The position numbers and the translations under genes were made by a program. Under the pieces are notes generated by a model. It was not told the origin of the DNA. It saw nothing but the letters and a program-made list of their open reading frames with translations, and made no database searches. This document shows positions 11,737 through 21,628 of a stretch of 64,000 nt of DNA, one piece after another (the stretch's first letter is position 1; every line of letters starts with the position of its first letter). The DNA lies in assembly GCA_036346255.1 (NCBI GenBank), contig CM070620.1, positions 11,768,671 through 11,832,670 on the forward strand. The letters run 5' to 3'. The stretch is from Ampelocalamus luodianensis (lineage: Eukaryota > Streptophyta > Magnoliopsida > Poales > Poaceae).

Positions 11737-12936
11737 GCTACGTCCCCAGACGATTGCCTGTGGCAAGTCGTGTGGCCTACTACTACTACTTTTCCACTGT
11801 GTTATTTCTTTTCATTTGGCCTCAGGCCCAGTTGTAATAAAACTCTGAGATATTATTAATAAAGCGCGTGATATGAGTTTGCTATCACTTTTGTTGACTG
11901 TGTACACGGGAAATCCTGGACTAGTGTATAGACATAGAGAATTCGGGATCCTTCGTTCCCGGGTTCGACATAGCTCTTCATGCATGTAACGTAGGGTCTC
12001 TAGAGCAGTATAAAAGGAGAAGAAAAACCAGAAAAGCAGTAGGTTGTTGAGCTGCACAAATCTTTGTCTCTCGCCTTTTGCAATCTAATTTTCCTATTCC
12101 AGGCGTTCGTGTGCGTAGATCAGTCTCGTGTGCTAACAATTGGTATCAGAGCGAGATTCAATGTGAGTAGGCTGATGACGGCAGTCTCCATCGGAGGTGG
12201 AGGCCGTCGGCGGCAAGGTGAGGCGATGTGAAGCCGTCGGGAAACAAGTCGACATGAGGCCAACAAACGGCGATGGCATGGAGTCCGTTGTCGCAAGAAG
12301 AACCGGAGGTCGGAGTTGCCCGGTGAGTTGTGCCACCAGCGATGAAGTTGTGGCGATAAAGAGGTAGCGGTGACGAGAGGTGGCGGCATGTCTCCCAAAT
12401 ACCTGCTACTAAGGAACACCGTCGTCAACCGGCAAGGCAAGATGGGCGAATGTACTATCCATCTCCATGTCCCGGCGAGAAGAACTGCCAAATGCATAGG
12501 CTACGGTGGCACCCATGTTCATGGTCGCAGATGGCGGGAACGACTATAATGCCCCTCAAGTGTGATCACGTGGCGAGGGCGATTGTACTGCCCCTCAAGG
12601 CGGAGTACACCATGTAGTAGAGAAGCGGCTGCGAGTATGGATTCGGCAACACATAAAGGGAACTTGTGCTGCTAACCCGTGCCGAGTGGGAAGGCAGGAC
12701 TCTTTGAAGATAAGTGTTGAAGACCGCTAATGGCGCAATGAGTCGTGCAAGAGAAGCCGCTGCGTGGGGCAACTAGGAGAAAGTCGATGCGTGTGGCAAG
12801 AGGTTGCGGGTGATACACAACGGTGAGTCGGCTACAGGGATAGCGACATGGCCAACGACGTCGACAACCGCAAGAGCACGACCGGAGTCTGGGCTGTGCT
12901 AAGATCAAGAAAGCGCATCAAGGATTAGGGGGTGTT

Positions 12937-13267
12937 TGTTGAATAATCCTTGATGACTGTTTTATTGCATTTACTACTTTCTTGTAACGTCACTTCAGTT
13001 TTTTGTTTTGATACTGCGCATGAATGCTTCATGAAGTGCATTGCTACAGAGTGCGCGCATTATGAGCGAATTAGTGGCATAGGAAACTGCTGCTATTGGT
13101 AGCTCTTCATGCATGTAACGTAGGGTCTCTAGATCAGTATAAAAGAAGAAGAAAAACCAGAAAAGCAGTAGGTTGTTGAGCTGCACAAATCTTTGTCTCT
13201 CGCCTTTTGCAATCTCATTTTCCCGTTCCAGGCGTTCGTGTGCATAGATCAGTCTCGTGTGCTAACA
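12937..13267 (+). repeat. 3' LTR of the non-coding LTR element
   Basis: 331 bp, TGTTGAATAATCC to GTGCTAACA, nearly identical to the two halves of the 5' LTR (8614-8769 and 11976-12138) except for an 11-bp insertion. It is preceded by a G-rich polypurine tract (AGGATTAGGGGG). Confidence 0.9.
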
Positions 13268-14008
13268 GCTACTCCAACCAAAATTGGTATGTTACTTACT
13301 CAGAAGAAGTATGTGACATATTTGCTCAGAAGGACAAATATGCTCGAGTGTAAACCATTGCCCACGCCCATGTCAAGTTCAGAGAAGCTCTCCAGGGAGA
13401 ATGGTACGGTCCTCTCAGAAGTAGATGTGTTTCAGTACAGAAGCACTGTAGGTGTTTTGTAATACTTGACACTTACAAGGCCAAACATATCATTTGCCGT
13501 CAATAAGGTTTGTCAATTTTTGCAAGCACCAACTGACACTCACTAGTCTACTGTGAAAAGGATCCTGAGATATATCGGAGGGTCCTCCACAACCGAACTA
13601 CATATTCAGATATCATCATCGACGTCACTCGGTGCTTTTTCATACTCTGATTGGGTTGGGTGTGCAGATGACATGAGATCAACAAATGGTTTTGTTGTTT
13701 TTATTGGACCAAACCTAGTGTCATGGAGCTCAAAGAAACAACAAACTGTAGTGCGTTCAAGCACAGTGAAATAACTTGGGTGTGATAACTTGGCCGCCAC
13801 ATATCTCAGTGCAAACCCAATTTTTCATGCACGAACGAAGCACATTGAAGTGGATTTCCATTTTGTGAGAGAGCGGGTTGCTTGGAAGATGCTAGATGTG
13901 CGTTTCATTCCTTTAGGAGGTCAGGCAGCAGATGTGTCCACCAAGGTGTTGGGTCGTCGACCGTTCGATCGGCTTAAGCGCAATCTCAATCTGATCTCCA
14001 ACAGTTGA
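13268..14008 (+). pseudogene. Copia RT C-terminus and RNase H, degenerate
   Basis: Continues the RT frame after the nested element, with 'LLTQKKYVTYLL' and 'ECKPLPTPM' motifs typical of Copia RT ends. RNase H follows with 'YSDWVGCADDMRSTNG' and 'SSKKQQTVVRSSTVK', then 'HIEVDFHFVRERV' and 'DVSTKVL' near 13840-13950. In-frame stops are at 13460, in the CACTAG stretch near 13543, and after 'SSTVK' at 13772. It ends just before the polypurine tract and 3' LTR. Confidence 0.87.
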
Positions 14009-14021
14009 GATCGGGAGGGGA

Positions 14022-15126
14022 TGTTAAAATAGTGATCTTGTTAGGAAAATGCACACTTTTATGATTATTTTAATTCCTAAAACAATAATCGATGCAACAG
14101 TAGCATATATACTAGGCATATTTGAAACTATGAACAATAGCATGATCATGAACTCAAATACATCTATCTCTTATATATACGCTAACAAGGGAAAGCCTAG
14201 AACAATAACACTACTAACAGAAGTAGGAATCATCATCATCATATGACTAATTTCTAGAAAGCAAAACCTAGCCATATCAAGTGATATCACAGAGAGTCGC
14301 TCTTGCGAAGGTCGCGGTAGAGTCTGATACGAAGAAGACGACGCAAATCGGATGATGGAGGAAGGAGGAAGTCGTAAGCGACTGCGCGAACGCTTCTCAA
14401 AAACCTGATTTGCCCTAACCCGTGCAAAATCACGAGGTACGCCGGCTTCGGAGACATTGCTCTCCCGAAGTCAATGCACGTCGACAAAGAGATGGAGTAG
14501 ATAAGGCGGCGTAGCACAGAGGAAAATTTCTGAGGCTGATCTATTTTCTGCCGCAATAACTCCGCAGAAACGTTTTGGAAACACAACTAATCACAATTAG
14601 ATGTCATTTATGGTTTTGAGGCGCAAAAAGAAACAACATGTATGGTTTTGAGGTGCAAAAAGAACCAGCAGCCCCACACCTAACCAGACACGAAATCACC
14701 GAACCATTCACATGCACATCACGCGATGGCTAGGCTAGCGAGCAAGCGACCGTGCGCATGTGTTCTTCTTTTGGTTGCTTCAACTAGGTAAGATCAACTC
14801 TACTTTATAAGTGGGTCTCCTCCCACTTAAACTAACAATATGGTATTAAACTTCTCACCTTCTACCATGCATGAGTGGGCCTTTGAGATTTTCCAAGGAT
14901 TTATGAAGAATATTATTTGGGCTAAGCCCATAAACTCCAACAGATCTCTTATCTCTAACTCTGGTATGTTATAATCTTCAGTTAACTGTAGCATATCTAG
15001 CTATTGCTGTTGTGTTTGTTTTGCCGGCTGTTGTAATCCCGGTTAAATCGGGCTTCATGTAATTCTGACCTATAAATACATAAGCTAACCCAAGAGGTAG
15101 CTTTGTGCCAAACACTTTGTTTTACA
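14022..15126 (+). repeat. 3' LTR of the Copia element, split by a solo LTR
   Basis: The parts are 14022-14038 and 14948-15126 (one TSD copy removed), about 196 bp together. It preserves the uninterrupted hAT target site CTTATCTCTAACTCT and so proves where the 5' LTR was broken. Confidence 0.85.
14039..14942 (-). mobile_element. solo LTR, Copia
   Basis: A 904-bp solo LTR, minus orientation (TGTTGGAGTTTATGGGCTTAG ... TTTTCCTAACA), with perfect TSD GATCT at 14034-14038 and 14943-14947. Related but diverged LTRs are at 24571-25440 (plus) and about 35480-36341 (minus). All share a conserved block with ACCCGTGCA and a CTCCCG-like run, probably U3/R sequence. Confidence 0.9.
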
Positions 15127-15131
15127 GCACC

Positions 15132-15920
15132 GGCCTCTCCGTCGGCCGAGCGGTCCCGGTTCTAGACGAATGAAACAGTTCATCGCGCATGTTCCGCCTT
15201 CACCCAAGACCATCAGCTTCACGACGAAAACAAAGGTCCCGCTCGCTAGCTCAGATTGGGTTGATGCTCGCGAGAGGGAGCTGCTACAAGTTCGAACAAA
15301 ATCTGTGAAGAAAAATAAATGGTAGACAAATTTTGTTCAGACCTTGTAGAAAAAAAATGTATTGGAGGCGGCAGTGTGCGAGACACAGATCGCTGGAAGT
15401 TTCTGCTGAAGTGTGAGGCGAGACGGCGAGGGTGGCCTTTTCCATAACTTTTGGTGAGCACCTGCACCGCGTGTGCAGCTGAGCATGGACACGGCTCTAT
15501 GAATGGAACAGCTTCTGGAAGTCGAGAACGTGCGACGAGCTTTGAGTGGTGCAGTTCGTGTAAGACCTCTCTTTCATCGATTTAATACGCGCGTCGAATG
15601 GATTTTGGGTCGGAGTTTCCTTCCAGCTACCGTGGTCAGTGTAGTTCGGTGAGCACACGAGCTAGAGAGAATAGACCATATCGATCTCAGGGACGAAAAA
15701 TACTCGAGAATAATACTATGATGTATAAGTACGCATGTGATGTGGCTGGCTGGCTGCCTCAGCATTACATTCGACCGTAGAAAACAGACAGGGTTTAATG
15801 AGACACGTACTTCCCCATTTTTGGCTAACTTCTAAACTTAAAGATCTATAGCTTAAACTTAGCCAAACAACTTTTGATTAAATGTAACAAACTGATATAT
15901 TAAGTTTATAAATTCTAGAG
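15132..15920. other. unassigned host flank
   Basis: GC-mixed sequence continuing the host DNA interrupted at 1380. Short ORFs on both strands have no recognisable domain. Nothing else can be supported. Confidence 0.4.
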
Positions 15921-18360
15921 AAAGAGCCGTGAAACAATAATTTTTTTAGAATGAAACAACAATTGAACTAGCAATGGTCAACAAGAGTAGTGGGCTGTTA
16001 AGGACGGGTCGTGGCCTTTGGCGGGAATGAAGGTGCTCGTTTCCACCTATCTGGGATCGATGCGGCGTGGTTTATATAATAAGAGTATATACACATCTGT
16101 GCGTTCAGTGGTAAAGCCGTGAGGCATTGAAGCCTCCACAAACGCATGCATGTGGCATGAGTAGGGTGTGCATATGTTTCAAAGAGCCGTGACACAACAA
16201 TTTTATTGAGAAGGAAACAACAATTGAGCTAGCAGTGGTCAACAAGAGTCGTTGGCTATTAAGGACGGGCTCGTGGCCTGGTAGCAGGAACAAGGGTGCT
16301 CGTTTCCACCCACCTGATCGACGCGGTGTGGCTTATTTAATTATAGTATATGCACACGTACACTGAAATAACCCAAAATTTCGGATTTCAAAATTTCTTT
16401 GAAGCTTTTCGTTTGAATTCAAAATCTTTCCCAATTCGGAAACTTCCTTCGAATTTCCGCCTTCCGTTTTGGGAATTCCCGTTTTCTTCATCTGAAGGCG
16501 TCTTCTTCCTGGGCGCCTCCCTCCTTCTTCCTCCCTCTCCTCCTTCCGTCTGCTTCACGGCGCCGCCACTGCCTCGTGCCCTCGGCGCCGCCATTCTTGA
16601 CCGACGACCGCCAGCGCACTACCTCCAGCGTCTTCTACCGCCTTCACCGCCGCCACCTCACCCGGCCACCCTCCTTTCCCAGCGCCGCTCCGCCTCTCCC
16701 GAGCGCACGCGTCGCCGCCACCACTACTGCCGCCAGCATTCCATGCTCCCACCGCCTCAACGCCCTATAAGAGGTCCCCGAAGAGCACCCTTCGTCGTCC
16801 TTTTTCCTCCGCACCTCCCCTTCACCCTTTACCCTCCAGAGCCGGCGGATTTCGGAGAATCGCGCCGCCACTGTTCTTCTTCTCCAAGGGACCCGCTGCC
16901 AATTCGCCGCCTCCGACCACCAAGCTCCGAATTGAGTCCCCTGTAAGCTCCACCTCCCCCCTCCGCTCCTTTTCCCACCTCCTCCACCTCAAATCCGCGG
17001 AATTTCACCGCTTCTTCTTCGCCGCCTCCTTCACGGCCACCGACGCCCGCCACCTCGAACCACCCCAAACCTCACCGACGCCTCCTCGGCATCCCCGTGG
17101 CTCACTCAAGCTCAAAGCCACTCACCTTGGCCGAAGAGTCGCCGAGCTCCGCCGCGCCTCTCCTGCTCGGCCAGGCGCCGCCCGTCGCCACTCCATTCCC
17201 GCACCCCATCACCCGTAAATCCCAAAATGGGACCCCTCACCTCGTGGTGCTCCCCGCACCACTCACCTCCGCCGCCAACCACCGCCGCCGCGAAATCGCC
17301 GCCGCCACGGTGAACGCAGCGAACCTTCGGCCGCTGCCCACGCTGGCGGCGCGGGCCTTAAAAGGCCTAGCCAAATTAGGTTAGTGGCGCGCACAAAGAA
17401 ATGGGGCCACCATTTCTTCGCTTATACTTTGAGCCCAAACACTATTCATTGCACGTGTGTTTACTTCATCGCTCACAATCCAATTTCATCGCTCACCCGA
17501 AAAATGGAAAACACTGCTTCACCGCCCAAAGTTCTTGCTCATCCAAAAATTCAAAACACTATTCCAAATTCAGAAAATGAACAGTGAACCCTATCTAATG
17601 TTCATTATCTGAAAAATAGTCTGATCCTATTCTTTCCAGCTAAAGACAGTAATTCTAAATTACTGATCACCTCCAGTTTCCATTACCGAATAGTAAAATA
17701 GTACTATTCATCGACCGACACCATTTTCGCCCAAAATCCAAATTTGACATTTCATGTCAAATTTGATCGCCTCAAACCCAGAAAACCACTTTCGCTGTCT
17801 ATTCTTTCAAATCAGCCTAAAAACTAGCCATTGCACAGTAAACTCATTACCGTTCATTACCTGAAATGGATTTGTGCTATTCATTTTCGTCCGAAAACGG
17901 TAAACCCTATCTACGGTTCACTTCAAACCAGAAACATTGATTTCAGCCATTAATCACTGATCCATTGTCGTATATGAATAGTAAAAACAAGTACTATTCA
18001 ATATCCGACACCTTTTAGCCCAAAACCCTAATTTGACATTATATGTCAAACTTGACCGTTTCGAGCCCGTAAATCCAAATCTCAACTCCGTTCAGACCAA
18101 ACAAGTACCAGATAAATCTTCAGCATCCCACACACCACCTTTCCTTTGTGATTTATGATCCATTTACAATATTTTTGTTGTACTTGGATCCGAATCTTAA
18201 TTCCGTTCAGTCCAATTCAACACCAAACAATCTTCACCACTCCACACTACCTTTCTTTGTGTTTCTTTTCTGGTTTTATTTACTTGCATGTTGTTCCCAG
18301 CTCATTCTTTGTCGAGCCGGATTTTATTTGAATTTGTTTTATTGTGTTGTTTCGCGTTAG

Positions 18361-18432
18361 GTCACGACTTCAACGACCAAGCTCCAGAAGACGCGGGACA
18401 AGACCAGGGTTTAGAAGACTTTGTGCAAGCAG
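18361..18432 (+). other. putative LTR mini-exon A (copy 3)
   Basis: 72 nt after acceptor CGTTAG and before CAG|GCAAGT (GC-type donor). Phase is identical to copy 1 (2 nt, 23 codons, 1 nt). It encodes an acidic stretch starting HDFNDQAPEDAGQDQ and ending LEDFVQA. The protein-level resemblance to copy 1 is in charge and phase rather than exact residues. Confidence 0.42.
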
Positions 18433-19566
18433 GCAAGTCGCATTCTTTGATCATTTTGAACCTACATTTCATCTATGTATTATTACTTTCATTACTGTAT
18501 TTGTACCAATTACTTTAAATATTAAAATAATACTTTTGAATGCCATGACAATTAGTTAAATCCTAGATACCCCACAAACAAGCCCACCCAACTTTTGTAG
18601 GCCATATTCACCTTGACAAGGTTAGTCCACATAAAATATTATCTATACAAGGTAGCTTTGTCACCAAATCGTGTTCATCAATCAAAAGCAAGTATTGGCT
18701 CTAGGCCAATGGTTTTGGTGGTGAGTTGAGGGTGGATCCAGGAAGTTGGACAACCCAATAGACTCGGGTTAAAAGTGAGTCATCAGTGAGATCTGGAGGT
18801 GGGCGACCACGAGTTGGTGTTGGGTCATCGCCACCGGATGACAAGTAAGGACAAGAACCTTGTGCCAAAGTAATGAGACATAAAATCCGCTCAACCACAA
18901 GCGTGGTCATTACTCCCTAGCTTAGTACATCGCTCTTCCGATTGAATACCTACAAGTATCATCCATTGCTTGTTCGATAGGACAGATGAACTTGGTGTGG
19001 GGCGGAATGGCCGAAATGGTCACTCGTGGTTTCGCCAGGTATGGGCCCATCGCCGGAGTACAAATTCCACGAATGGCCGGTGGTCTCCGAGTTGTATGAA
19101 TTAAGACCCACCGTAGAGACTAGAAAGGTTGAGCGGTGAAAAGGCTTTGTTATCTCATTTCGATGCGCTGCGCTAACGTGTTGCGTGTCTATGATCTAAC
19201 AATGACGAGCATGAGATATCTTGTGGGTAAAGTTGGGCAACTCGCAGAGTGAATAATTAAAGGTATTCGAATACGCCGTGCTTCCTGGTTAATGAAGCGT
19301 GTCAATGGGTGATTCCAAGACAAAGGCATAAGTAGAGTTTTGAGATGTTAAGTTGGTAATCAAGGTTGTTGATAAACCCTGCTATTACTTATTATTGTTT
19401 TAATTGTTTTATAAATTGTTTTAAATCCAAAGTGCATCCACATATGCCAAGTATGGTAAACCCTAACTATCCATTGAACTCCTTGCATGTAATTATTTAG
19501 CATTTCCATGCGGCTTGTTGAGTCTGATGGTAGTACTCATTCTTGCAATTTACAAAACATCTACAG

Positions 19567-19628
19567 AAGAAGATCTTTGTGAACAAGATTTTGGTGGACC
19601 CCAAGAGGGCAGCGACTACTGTTATTAG
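19567..19628 (+). other. putative LTR mini-exon B (copy 3)
   Basis: 62 nt after acceptor CTACAG. With the leftover G of exon A it reads E-EDLCEQDFGGPQEGSDYCY-stop (TAG 19626-19628), in frame. The start EEDL matches GEDL of copy 1. Confidence 0.42.
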
Positions 19629-20512
19629 GTCTCGACTGCGCTCAAGCGTACCTGTGGTTTGTTGTTCTTTTGCCTTGTATTATAATTAACTTTGGGCTTG
19701 GATGCCCGTGTCAGGTCAAAGCAGGTTGTTAAACCTTAGTTTTTTTTAATAAGAGTCTGGTTCCTGTTGCAATCGAAAGCTTGCTTGAGATACTATTTGC
19801 TTCGCAACTGTACATCCTGGGCGGTTGCGAAAGGTTTAACAGTTCCAAGAAATCGGGACTGTGACATACACATTCAGCAGTAAAACGTATAAACGTATGC
19901 TCACGTTTTGTGAGGCACTTGAGCCTCCATAAAATTTAAATGTGTGTGACGTGCACAAGCATATGTGTGTGACGTGAGGGAGATGTGTGTGTGGTATGCG
20001 TCCTCATTGTGTTCTCTAAAAGGAAGAGTCGTGTGCGGTTGAGCTCCAATGGTATCACTAGACATGTGAATCCTCTTTTACGGCAACATTAATGTTGTTC
20101 TGAATTCAGGCATAATGCTGCTATTTAGCAGCTCCTACCATTTGTATGTGATTATAGGATAAGCTATAGTGTCTGTGTAAAAAAGATAAATAGGCCCAAA
20201 TCCAAAATACAACTTTAAGGATTTGCTCGCTACGTGCATGGGTCTCACTGTGCACCAGCCGTCACTGCAAGCAAAACGGGAACGGGACCATCAGAGGAGC
20301 AGGCAATGGACACAATCCAAGCCGGGTGCAAATCTACCATCTACTCTCAACAACAATAGAAAAGCAAACGCACACCACAACAAAAACACAAGCAAACCAA
20401 TCTCCCAAAACGCAGTCAAGCACATTACCCATTTACCCACTCACCTGCAGGTATCATCATCTACCTCCCTGTGCCGTCCGCAACCCTTCCATTTCTTTGT
20501 CTTCTCCGAACC

Positions 20513-20521
20513 TTATTTAAG
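20513..20521 (+). promoter_or_regulatory. TATA-like box of the DUF740-like gene
   Basis: TTATTTAAG lies about 275 bases upstream of the start codon in a pyrimidine-rich region followed by a purine-rich leader. Plausible spacing for a long 5' UTR; not proven. Confidence 0.35.
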
Positions 20522-20736
20522 CCCGCGGCCGCGGTTTCCCAAGCGAAAAAAAATTCCCATCGTCTGCATCGCCTTGGCCAACCAATCTCTCTTTTAAAAA
20601 AAAGAAGAAAAAAAAGAAGAAGAAACCCACCCAAATTTAAGCGAACCCACAAGGGAAGGAGAGGAAAAGGAAGGCAGGTGCGTGTGCGCCGTTAGAATTT
20701 AGCAGCCGCCTCCGCCTTGTTGTTCTCTGCCTCCTC

Positions 20737-20798
20737 ATGGCCGTGCCCAAGGAACGCGCGGCGGTGGCGAGGGGCGCGGGGAGATGAGATGGGCATGA
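20737..20798 (+). promoter_or_regulatory. two overlapping upstream ORFs in the 5' leader
   Basis: uORF1 (20737-20787) encodes 16 codons and ends in TGA. uORF2 (20784-20798) encodes M-R-W-A and its ATG overlaps the uORF1 stop in the string ATGA. uORF2 in turn overlaps the main start ATG at 20789 and stops inside its second codon set. Neither is in frame with the main ORF. The main ATG has G at -3 and +4, a stronger context than uORF1. Confidence 0.55.
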
Positions 20799-21628
20799 GG
20801 TGCAAGAGGCACCCCTACCAGGCCGGCGGCGGCGTCTGCGCCACGTGCCTCCGCGACCGCCTGCTCGCGCTCGCCGCCGCGTCGTCGCAGCCGCCGCATC
20901 CGGCTGCTCCTGCGGCGGAGACGGCCGCGGCGTTCCCGAGGTCGGTGTCGCCGTACGTGTCCCGCAGGAAGTCGGACTCGTCGGGCGGTGCTCTCAGGCA
21001 CCACCCGAGCCTGCTGTTCTTCAGGACGCCGCAGGTTGGGCCTGCCTACGGCGGCAGCGACGCGCTCGAGGAGGGCGACATCGGGTACGAGAAGCGGCGA
21101 CCCGGCAAGTTCTCCGTGCTCGCCACGCTCTTTGGCCACCACCACAGATCGGAGGACAAGGATAAGCGAGGCTCTAAGGAGCGAAAGAACCGTTCTTGGC
21201 TCGCCGGGATCATTCCGCGCCGCCGCAAGAAGCATGTTCCGGCCGCCGAGGCATCGCCCCCGGCGCCGCCGCCTAGGCGCTCCTGCCGCGTGGTCAGCAA
21301 CCGGGGGCTCTCGCCGGCGAGGGATAGTCACGGCAGCGGCGAGGAGAGCAGCTCGCCCGTGGATCCCCCGTGGCGGCCGTCTCCTTCCCCGATGCGGAGG
21401 ACCCCGTGCCGGCGCCGCCAAACCAACACTATGCCGTCTGGCTTCGCCGTCTGCCTCAGCCCGCTAGTGCGGCCCAGCCCCGGTCGCCGCCACCGCCCCG
21501 TCCAGCCGCCGGACCCCGGCACCTTCTCCTGCGAGCTCCGGCCGTCGCCGCACCACATCCTCTCCTCCGGTGCCTCCATTACACGCTGCCGCTCACGGAA
21601 GCTCGCCGACGGCGGTCGCTTCCGATGA
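20789..21628 (+). CDS. DUF740/OCTOPUS-like small plant protein
   Basis: A single-exon gene for 279 residues. The N-terminus holds the zinc-knuckle-like signature C5-x2-H8-P, then GVC17-x2-C20-LRDRLLAL, as in plant proteins related to OCTOPUS (DUF740/UPF0503), which act at the plasma membrane in vascular development. This one is shorter than true OCTOPUS (about 600 residues) and belongs to the small relatives with that N-terminal motif and an otherwise basic, Ser/Pro/Arg-rich body. There is no signal peptide or membrane segment. A 'KKHVPAAE' style basic patch and 'SWLAGIIPRRRKK' sit mid-protein. The start at 20789 is chosen because upstream ATGs are out of frame and the C-x2-H motif begins two residues later. 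Very high GC is normal for grass first exons. Function is inferred only from the N-terminal motif. Confidence 0.8.
   Translation: MGMRCKRHPYQAGGGVCATCLRDRLLALAAASSQPPHPAAPAAETAAAFPRSVSPYVSRRKSDSSGGALRHHPSLLFFRTPQVGPAYGGSDALEEGDIGYEKRRPGKFSVLATLFGHHHRSEDKDKRGSKERKNRSWLAGIIPRRRKKHVPAAEASPPAPPPRRSCRVVSNRGLSPARDSHGSGEESSSPVDPPWRPSPSPMRRTPCRRRQTNTMPSGFAVCLSPLVRPSPGRRHRPVQPPDPGTFSCELRPSPHHILSSGASITRCRSRKLADGGRFR

Larger units (their letters stand above)
8770..11970 (+). mobile_element. solo LTR, large chromovirus-like Gypsy (copy 1)
   Basis: A 3,201-bp solo LTR inside the 5' LTR of the non-coding element. It starts TGTAACAGCCC and ends CCCGGGTTCGACA. A perfect TSD TAGCT lies at 8765-8769 and 11971-11975. 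U3 has palindromic CCGATCAGAATCCAACG-type motifs (9130-9275), a TATA box TATAAATAGG at 9551-9560 and an AATAAA signal at 11836-11841. LTR length and termini suggest the Tekay/Del group, which is an inference. It carries the putative spliced leader described separately. Confidence 0.88.
8614..13267 (+). mobile_element. non-coding LTR retrotransposon nested in Copia RT
   Basis: A complete small LTR element. The 5' LTR starts at 8614 (TGTTGAATAATCC) and ends at 12138 (GTGCTAACA), split by a Gypsy solo LTR. The PBS TGGTATCAGAGC is at 12141-12152, the interior is 12139-12936, and the 3' LTR is 12937-13267 (331 bp). A perfect TSD GCTAC lies at 8609-8613 and 13268-13272. Without the insertion the 5' LTR is 319 bp; the 3' LTR has an 11-bp extra TGCTTCATGAA-like repeat. 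The ~800-bp interior has no gag or pol ORF, so the element must have moved with enzymes supplied in trans. An AGTATAAAAG TATA box is visible in both LTRs. Confidence 0.9.
1381..15126 (+). mobile_element. Ale/Retrofit-like Ty1/Copia element, interrupted by nested insertions
   Basis: A low-copy-type Copia retrotransposon with short LTRs (about 196 bp after removal of insertions). The 5' LTR begins at 1381 (TGATAAAATAGCG), is broken by the hAT at 1406-4412, and ends at 4590 with CA. A primer-binding site TGGTATCAGAGC (initiator Met-tRNA) follows directly at 4591-4602. The 3' LTR begins at 14022 (TGTTAAAATAGTG) after the purine tract GGGAGGGGA, is broken by a solo LTR, and ends at 15126. The flanks GCGCC (1376-1380) and GCACC (15127-15131) are a 5-bp TSD with one transition. 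Gag, protease, integrase, RT and RNase H segments appear in Copia order but carry many stops, so the element is dead. Clade assignment rests on the short LTRs and gag style and is an inference. Confidence 0.9.
16364..19866 (+). mobile_element. solo LTR, large chromovirus-like Gypsy (copy 3)
   Basis: 3,503 bp, from TGAAATAACCC to CGGGACTGTGACA, with perfect TSD TACAC at 16359-16363 and 19867-19871. Overall order resembles copies 1 and 2 (AT-rich start, GC-rich U3 with TATAAGAGG at 16766, AT-rich body, mini-exon signals, cysteine-free acidic block), but nucleotide similarity is low, so it is a separate family. An AATAAGAG stretch near 19750 could be the poly(A) signal. Confidence 0.85.
15921..19960. 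repeat. 260-bp tandem duplication, second copy split by a solo LTR
   Basis: The unit starting AAAGAGCCGTGA at 15921 recurs at 16181 with the same order of blocks (GGTCAACAAGAG, GGACGGG, GTGCTCGTTTCCACC, GTGAGGCA...GAGCCTCCA). The second copy is interrupted at 16364-19866 and resumes after 19871. The copies differ at many positions, so the duplication is old but predates the solo LTR. Confidence 0.75.

Noticed and set aside
14967..15126. 3' LTR starting at 14967
   Set aside because: The LTR actually begins at 14022 and is split by the solo LTR 14039-14942. Only this reading yields the matching TSD.
20735..21421. Minus-strand ORF of 228 codons opposite the DUF740-like gene
   Set aside because: Arg-rich low-complexity translation typical of antisense to GC-rich exons.
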